NCBI GenBank assembly: GCA_021204865.1 | Contig: JAJPYQ010000032.1 | Location: 12,048 to 76,047 of the forward strand | Direction of reading: 5' to 3' | Origin: Prevotellaceae bacterium | GTDB taxonomy: Bacteria; Bacteroidota; Bacteroidia; Bacteroidales; Bacteroidaceae | Length of the DNA: 64,000 bases | Part shown: positions 59,914 to 64,000 of the stretch, piece by piece | Numbering within the stretch: the stretch's first letter is position 1 | How the letters are laid out: each line of letters begins with the position of its first letter | Position numbers and translations under genes: made by a program | The notes under the pieces: model-generated | What the model was told of the DNA's origin: nothing | The model's input: only the letters and a program-made list of their open reading frames with translations | Databases searched by the model: none

Positions 59914-60156
59914 TTACAGCAACTTGTACATTTTGCCGTCGCGCTTGAGCTTGCGGGCCTCGACGAGAGAGTTGATGATCAGGTCGGCGAGCTCGTTGTC
60001 CTCGCTGTTGGTGCGCTCCCTTCGGAAGTTGAACGTGTAGCCGAGCTCCAGCTTGACGTTGGCTCTCAGGTAGCGGTGGTCGAGCCACTGCTTGCCTGAG
60101 TTCCCGAAGACGCGGGAGACTATCTCCCGCGACTTCTCGAGCCCGCGGCGCGTCAT
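59914..60156 (-). CDS. Unknown small protein, 80 aa
   Basis: I do not recognise this protein. It is basic and has no signal or membrane helix. It starts TRRGLEKSREIVSRVFGNSG and contains LGYTFNFRRERTNSEDNELA, ending in a helix LIINSLVEARKLKRDGKMYK. Its ATG overlaps the stop of the 135-aa gene, and it is the last gene of the RepA-like operon. DNA or RNA binding is possible from charge alone. Confidence 0.5.
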   Translation of the reverse strand: MTRRGLEKSREIVSRVFGNSGKQWLDHRYLRANVKLELGYTFNFRRERTNSEDNELADLIINSLVEARKLKRDGKMYKLL

Positions 60157-60560
60157 CGCAGCACCTCCTTCCTTTTTGAGGTGATCAGTCTCATCATCCC
60201 CACAGCAGCCAGTGTGTGGCGCGCGCTGAGGTCGAGGTTGACTGTCGGCCGCAGCTTACTGTCGATGCCGTAGCGGAGCACGTCCTGGTCCACAAGGTAG
60301 TCGATGACGTTCAGGATGAAGATCCTCTCCTTCGGCAGGTTGTCCTTTGTCACCTCTGCATTGTAGCCACGGTAGTACTGAAGGGGGTCTTTTGTGAGTT
60401 CCGACATCAGGACACCCTTGGGGCGGTTGTGCTGGAAGTACTCGTCCCACAGGTAGGATAGCACAGCGTAGGTGCTTTCCACGCTCTTCACGCCCCATCC
60501 GAGGCAGTTAGTCACTGCGGCGCAGTTAGGATCGCGCCAGAAAATTTTCTTTTTTGTCAT
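60153..60560 (-). CDS. Unknown protein, 135 aa
   Basis: Unrecognised soluble protein. It begins KKKIFWRDPNCAAVTNCLGW and has YAVLSYLWDEYFQHNRPKGV and ERIFILNVIDYLVDQDVLRY, which could be helices of a winged-helix fold, and it ends with basic residues (MMRLITSKRKEVLR). It lies 12 bp after the RepA-like ATPase gene and overlaps the 80-aa gene. The context suggests a role next to the ATPase in a mobile or replication module. Confidence 0.5.
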   Translation of the reverse strand: MTKKKIFWRDPNCAAVTNCLGWGVKSVESTYAVLSYLWDEYFQHNRPKGVLMSELTKDPLQYYRGYNAEVTKDNLPKERIFILNVIDYLVDQDVLRYGIDSKLRPTVNLDLSARHTLAAVGMMRLITSKRKEVLR

Positions 60561-60572
60561 ATTAATTGAACA

Positions 60573-61856
60573 TTAAAGGTTAAACACAATAGGCTCGTCG
60601 CCTTCTACTTTACACTCAATGAACGCGTCAACCATACGGTCGACCTCCTCATCGTCGATCTGCTCAAACACGGCGTCTTCCGCGTCCGCGCCGTCGTCCT
60701 CGCCGGGTGGCGGCAGGAGGTATTGCTGCCCTTTGCGGACGATCAGTCCCTCCTTTACCATCGTGGTGATCTTCCTGTCGACGGTCACCTCCGCCTTCTG
60801 CCCGAGGTCCATGATGCCGTCGAGCAGCTCGCGTCTGGTCATAGCGTCCGCCCCTTTCCTGGTGAACGCCTGCCTTGCCCAGTCGAAGTACCTCTTCAGG
60901 GTCTCCTCTGCCTGCGAGAGGGTCTCCACCTTGTCGCAAGCCACGGGCAGGGCGAGTCCGTCCCGGGTCTTCCGGATGGTGTAGGCGAAGGGGGCGAAGG
61001 GCTCCCCGCGTGTCCCCCTCTCGTGGGGCTTCACGGTGTTCCTTCCGTCCCTGCCGCTCACCATCAGGGAGCTGTACCCCTTCTGCAGGAGGAACCTGCC
61101 GATGTGGCCTCGCGCCTGGTCGGTGCCCATGTTGGTATGCAAGACGAGCAGGATGGCGCACTGGTAGCGGTCGCAGAGCTTGCGGAGCCAGCATATTGCG
61201 CGCTTGCTGCCGACCTCGTCGTTCATGGAGGGCACGAGGTCAATCAAGCCGTCCACCACGGCAAGGTCAGGACGCTCCGCCTTGATCCACCTTGCTATGC
61301 GCTCGCGCCTGAGGCTCTCGGAGTCGAGCAGGCCGCTCCGCTCGTCCTCAGCGTCCAGCAGGTCGATGTAGCGCAGGCGTGGGTTGCTCTGAGCGTCGGC
61401 GGTGCCGCTGAGACGCTTGATCTTCCACATCAGGGTGACGCCGCCCTCGCTCTTGCCCTGCTCCGTGTCGAAGTAGATCACCCTCAGGTCATCCCTCGCG
61501 GCGGCCAGCCCCAGCTGCGCCTGGCCCAGTGTGGCGGCTGCCAAGGCGGCGCATAGGGTGGACTTGCCCACCTTCGAGTCGCCGATGACGCTGGTCATGC
61601 CGCCACGGATGAGTATGGGCACGCCCGTCTCCTGCTGCACCATGAGTGGCTGCACCCCCGCCAGCCGGGCAGTCTGGCTGAGCTCGTCCTTGCGGATGTC
61701 GTGCCCCGTGGAGTCGATGTAGACCCTCTCGTCCACTGTCTTCGTGGAGTTTGCTTCGTTGGAAGCGTTGTCTTGGCTTTCGCCGGCCTTCTGAGCAGCG
61801 GCCTCCTTGAGGTCCTGCTCTGCCTGCCGAGGCAGGTCGTTAGTTTGATTATTCAT
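60573..61856 (-). CDS. RepA-like AAA ATPase (RecA-fold helicase/primase-helper type)
   Basis: A 427-aa ATPase of the AAA_25/RepA type. An acidic, low-complexity N-terminus (QAEQDLKEAAAQKAGESQDN) is followed by the core: Walker A TSVIGDSKVGKSTLCAALAA near residue 100, IYFDTEQGKSEG near 135, Walker B PDLAVVDGLIDLVPS near 205, and ILLVLHTNMG near 245. A C-terminal winged-helix-like part follows. Such proteins load or act as hexameric helicases on plasmids, phages and islands. ATG 61856 is chosen because the box TACCTTTG (61881-61888) precedes it. Confidence 0.82.
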   Translation of the reverse strand: MNNQTNDLPRQAEQDLKEAAAQKAGESQDNASNEANSTKTVDERVYIDSTGHDIRKDELSQTARLAGVQPLMVQQETGVPILIRGGMTSVIGDSKVGKSTLCAALAAATLGQAQLGLAAARDDLRVIYFDTEQGKSEGGVTLMWKIKRLSGTADAQSNPRLRYIDLLDAEDERSGLLDSESLRRERIARWIKAERPDLAVVDGLIDLVPSMNDEVGSKRAICWLRKLCDRYQCAILLVLHTNMGTDQARGHIGRFLLQKGYSSLMVSGRDGRNTVKPHERGTRGEPFAPFAYTIRKTRDGLALPVACDKVETLSQAEETLKRYFDWARQAFTRKGADAMTRRELLDGIMDLGQKAEVTVDRKITTMVKEGLIVRKGQQYLLPPPGEDDGADAEDAVFEQIDDEEVDRMVDAFIECKVEGDEPIVFNL

Positions 61857-61880
61857 AGTCTTGCTTTTTAAAGACATCGA

Positions 61881-61888
61881 CAAAGGTA
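61881..61888 (-). promoter_or_regulatory. -7 box of the RepA-like operon
   Basis: TACCTTTG on the minus strand, 24 bp before the ATG. No TTG at the proper distance. Confidence 0.5.
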
Positions 61889-61943
61889 GAGGGGTTCTCA
61901 GGGGCTGCATATAGTGCGGTATTGCGGCACAATATGGCGCAAT

Positions 61944-61980
61944 AAAAAAAGGCGCCCTCCTCATCTTTGGAGAGTGCCTC
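61944..61980 (-). terminator. Terminator after the 296-aa gene
   Basis: On the minus strand, AGGCACTCTCC and GGAGGGCGCCT pair (one wobble, one mismatch) around an 8-nt loop and run into seven T. It separates the 296-aa gene from the RepA-like operon. Confidence 0.75.
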
Positions 61981-62009
61981 TTGTGGCTTAGGTTATGCCC
62001 TGGTAAGGT

Positions 62010-62900
62010 CTAATCCTCGCCGTAGAGCAGGTCGTCGATCCCGCTCCTCCACTTCTGGGGCTTGTTGTGGGGGACGTCCTGTATCTGGGAGTACGAGGAG
62101 TGGAGGCCCTTCTTTCCGAACACCTCTTCCAGCTCCTTCCACGGCGGGGCGACCGTTTCCTTTTGGCGGTACAGCTCGCTGAGGAAATACGCCAGGCTGG
62201 CATTGGAGCCTTTCCACTTGTAGTGGTCGCCGTCCGTCTCGTCCATGAAGCCCTCCTCGACGGCTCTCTTGAAGAACTTGAGTGCCGTGTCGGTCTTCCA
62301 CGACTGCCGCGGTCGAGTGCCTTCGACAGGCGTGTCGCTGAGCCGCGACAGCCTATGAACTACACGTGCCACCCCGAGGCACAGCCTCTCCAGCCACCCG
62401 GCGTTGTCCCACTCCTCGTCTTGAGGCTCGAGAGGCTCCCGCTCCTCCGTTATCCTCCTGAGCAGCCCTGTGTCAAGCTGCCTCGTCTCATGGCCGTCAC
62501 TCACAGAGTACCCCTCGAGCGTGGACAGGAGGCGAACCCCGCCGAAGAACCACTGCCTGTTCTCGAACCAGCGCATGCCCAGGCAGCCGAGAGCCTCGTC
62601 AACGGCCGCCCTCCTCTGCTCGGCGCTCATCTTCCTCGCCATCGCCTCCAGCTGCTCCAGCGCCTCGTCCTCCTGCCGTCGGTTGAGCTCACTGTACCAA
62701 GGCACTCCTGGCCAGCCCCCAGCCTCCGCCACTTCCTCCCGAGCGGGCAGATACTCGACAAGCCTCTCCCCCGGGTCCACCAACAGCCTCAGGCGCGCCT
62801 GGCCCTCGCCCGACCAGTACAGCGACACTATGATGTCCGCAAACTCCTTGGTCGCCTTAAGGCGGCTCTTCACATAGTCCATACTTTCCATGGTCTTCAT
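62010..62900 (-). CDS. Unknown protein, 296 aa (Bacteroidales island type)
   Basis: A soluble protein without signal peptide or helices. It begins DYVKSRLKATKEFADIIVSL. Residues 80-110 contain EQLEAMARKMSAEQRRAAVD. The C-terminal part WKTDTALKFFKRAVEEGFMD followed by DGDHYKWKGSNASLAYFLSE is the type of ending I associate with hypothetical proteins of Bacteroidales islands, possibly the DUF6043 group, but I cannot confirm it. It is monocistronic with a good terminator and is divergent from the HU-like gene. Confidence 0.55.
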   Translation of the reverse strand: MKTMESMDYVKSRLKATKEFADIIVSLYWSGEGQARLRLLVDPGERLVEYLPAREEVAEAGGWPGVPWYSELNRRQEDEALEQLEAMARKMSAEQRRAAVDEALGCLGMRWFENRQWFFGGVRLLSTLEGYSVSDGHETRQLDTGLLRRITEEREPLEPQDEEWDNAGWLERLCLGVARVVHRLSRLSDTPVEGTRPRQSWKTDTALKFFKRAVEEGFMDETDGDHYKWKGSNASLAYFLSELYRQKETVAPPWKELEEVFGKKGLHSSYSQIQDVPHNKPQKWRSGIDDLLYGED

Positions 62901-63080
62901 AAGCTGTCCTCCTGCGCGAAGTTACGCGTTTCTCCCCGACATACCGCAAGGGTGTGGCAAATTCGTCATCCCGCGCCCTCGGATTTGGCCTCGCCTCATA
63001 CCTTATATATAATTGCCTTAAAGGGAGCTCTTGCAAGAGAGAAGCAGATAAGGAATCACAAACAAAACAACATCACGCTT

Positions 63081-63599
63081 ATGGCAATCAATTACTCAAA
63101 GGTACTCAAGCAAGTGCCCGTCGGCTCCGGCACCTACAAGGTGTACGCCCAGGCGCAGACCACCCAGATCTGGGGTCTCGACGAGTTCGCCCAGCACATC
63201 CACGACCACAACTCCGTCGCCTCGAAGGGCATGATACTGCTCATCCTGACCGACATGGTGACCTGCCTCAAGGAGAAACTTCTTGACGGGGTGAAGGTAA
63301 GGCTCGGCGACTTCGGCTCGTTCTGGCTCTCGCTCCACAGCCACGGCGAGGACAACGCCGACGACTTCACCGCACAGGACATCACAGGCATCACCCTCAG
63401 CTTCACCGCGGGCAGCTCAATGACGAGCGACGAGCTGATGAAGGACGCGACGTTCGAGTTCGTCGGCACCCGCGCGCAGCAAGCCGAGACCAGGGCGCAG
63501 CGCAACGCCGACCTCAACGAGCAGGCCGGCGGCTCCAGCTCCAGCTCGCAGAGCGGCTCAGGCTCGCAGAGCGGCGCAGGCGGCGAAGGAGATGACTAA
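63081..63599 (+). CDS. HU-like DNA-binding protein (Bacteroidota HU-HIG type)
   Basis: A 172-aa protein from ATG 63081. AINYSKVLKQVPVGSGTYKV and YAQAQTTQIWGLDEFAQHIH start a HU-like fold. LLDGVKVRLGDFGSFWLSLH is the conserved HU/IHF beta segment. The tail is a Ser/Gly/Gln-rich linker (SSSSSQSGSGSQSGAGG). Such proteins bind DNA without sequence specificity. The ORF track merges it with about 340 unrelated upstream codons. In the 180-bp gap upstream I see the palindrome CTCTTGCAAGAG (63028-63039) but no clean promoter. The smalltalk gene overlaps its stop. Confidence 0.87.
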   Translation: MAINYSKVLKQVPVGSGTYKVYAQAQTTQIWGLDEFAQHIHDHNSVASKGMILLILTDMVTCLKEKLLDGVKVRLGDFGSFWLSLHSHGEDNADDFTAQDITGITLSFTAGSSMTSDELMKDATFEFVGTRAQQAETRAQRNADLNEQAGGSSSSSQSGSGSQSGAGGEGDD

Positions 63600-63706
63600 T
63601 GGCCGAGATGACAAGGAAGACGTGGCTTCAGGTCCTGCTGCAAGTGCTCTCCGCGCTTGTCGGGGCGTTGACCGCAGCGATAACGAACTCCTGCATAGGG
63701 GCTTGA
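63599..63706 (+). CDS. Smalltalk-type small protein
   Basis: A 35-aa protein too short for the ORF track. The ATG shares its A with the TAA stop of the HU-like gene. The sequence MTRKTWLQVLLQVLSALVGA followed by LTAAITNSCIGA has a basic start and one hydrophobic helix. This size, composition and position directly after an HU-like gene match the 'smalltalk' family of Bacteroides. The function is unknown. A second ATG at codon 4 is equally possible. A muramidase or amidase gene, often third in such sets, is missing here. Confidence 0.75.
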   Translation: MAEMTRKTWLQVLLQVLSALVGALTAAITNSCIGA

Positions 63707-63789
63707 CGAGACACACAAGACGCTGACACGAGGACACGTGGGAGAGGCGCGACCCCTCCCTCGTTTTACGGAGAAGAAAAAGCATGAAC

Positions 63790-63837
63790 AGCCCGCGGGG
63801 GAGAAGCTTTGAGAGCCGACCCTGTCGCGGGCTTTTT
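63790..63837 (+). terminator. Terminator of the HU-smalltalk pair
   Basis: AGCCCGCG and CGCGGGCT pair over a 28-nt interval and are followed by TTTT. Confidence 0.7.
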
Positions 63838-63866
63838 CGTGCCCTCAAGGCAGAGACACCTGTCTT

Positions 63867-63916
63867 AAACACCACCTACCAACCTTTCCCTATATAGGCA
63901 GGACAGGTGGGTGTTT
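63867..63916. repeat. Palindrome P10, upstream of leader C
   Basis: AAACACCACCTACC and GGTGGGTGTTT around CTATATAGG. It ends 56 bp before the -7 box at 63973. Confidence 0.82.
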
Positions 63917-63966
63917 CCTGTCCCCCGCATAATTTTACCCGCCCGCTTGCCGTGTGTTTGCGGATT

Positions 63967-64000
63967 ATTGCCTACCTTCGCGCCAGACGAACATAAAGAC
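63967..64000 (+). ncRNA. Leader element, copy C, cut by the window edge
   Basis: ATTGCCTACCTTCGCGCCAG and ACATAAAGAC match the start of leaders A and B. The -7 box is TACCTTCG (63973-63980), and the 56 bp upstream are also similar (GCATAATTTTACCCGCCCG). The remainder lies outside the window. Confidence 0.6.

Noticed and set aside
62067-63080. Long 5' extension of the HU-like ORF
   Set aside because: It is antisense to the 296-aa gene and unrelated to the HU fold; the internal ATG at 63081 fits the family.
45006-64000. An insertion sequence that carries the palindromes
   Set aside because: No transposase-like ORF is present in the interval, so no IS can be called.

Overview
The window is about 60% GC and comes from the Bacteroidales (Bacteroidota). 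Evidence: the non-E. coli promoter pattern TTG-(~20 nt)-TAnnTTYG recurs upstream of many genes; there is no Shine-Dalgarno pattern; the primary sigma factor is short (about 285 aa); and families such as DUF6057, DUF5687, FISUMP, a long PurF-like protein and 'smalltalk' are present. The genus cannot be fixed from the sequence.

Positions 1-44.9 kb are a mostly ordinary chromosome. In order: a nitroreductase with a PIN-type toxin and its partner; tRNA-His; folD-ffh with divergent queF; a DUF4236 protein and a broken second copy; the minus-strand run ftsK-lolA-trxB-DUF5687-ABC ATPase; a plus-strand run of an RNase D-like exonuclease, an RlmI-like methyltransferase, a nucleoside MFS permease, rsmE, a DUF4836-like protein and a three-domain AmgK/RapZ-C/MurU-like fusion; a four-gene operon caspase / ECF sigma / membrane anti-sigma / TPR-CHAT; primary sigma; guaA with an outer-membrane barrel; gapA; a short miaA and a diacylglycerol-kinase-like protein; DUF6057 / WD40-like lipoprotein / GH2 glycosidase; a TrmH-family methyltransferase; serC-serA-DUF1015-yigZ-rluA-like; and higBA. 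Short tandem arrays with a period of about 23 bp sit in several of the intergenic gaps.

Positions 44.9-64 kb are accessory in character and partly lower in GC, built around three conserved purine/pyrimidine genes (purF-like, carA, carB). Two inverted, almost identical 257-bp copies of a promoter-plus-leader element (45.3 kb on + and 59.7 kb on -) flank this block. A third copy starts at the window edge. Each leader lies 56 bp downstream of an A/C-rich versus G/T-rich palindrome, and at least ten such palindromes occur only in this part. The first two leaders feed operons that encode Sel1/TPR and FISUMP-domain exported proteins or small unknown proteins. The two Sel1/FISUMP arrays are inverted paralogues that share a nearly identical segment of about 185 bp, and one copy is broken by a deletion and frameshift. 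A decayed rhuM gene sits between two exact 59-bp copies of the carB 3' end, which looks like the scar of an integration. The last 4 kb hold a RepA-like ATPase operon, an unknown 296-aa protein, and an HU-like/smalltalk pair.

The strongest candidates for undescribed biology are the repeated leader module, the caspase-sigma-antisigma-CHAT operon, the AmgK-RapZ-MurU fusion, and a 57-bp dispersed repeat that is read as protein in two different frames in trxB and in the fusion gene.
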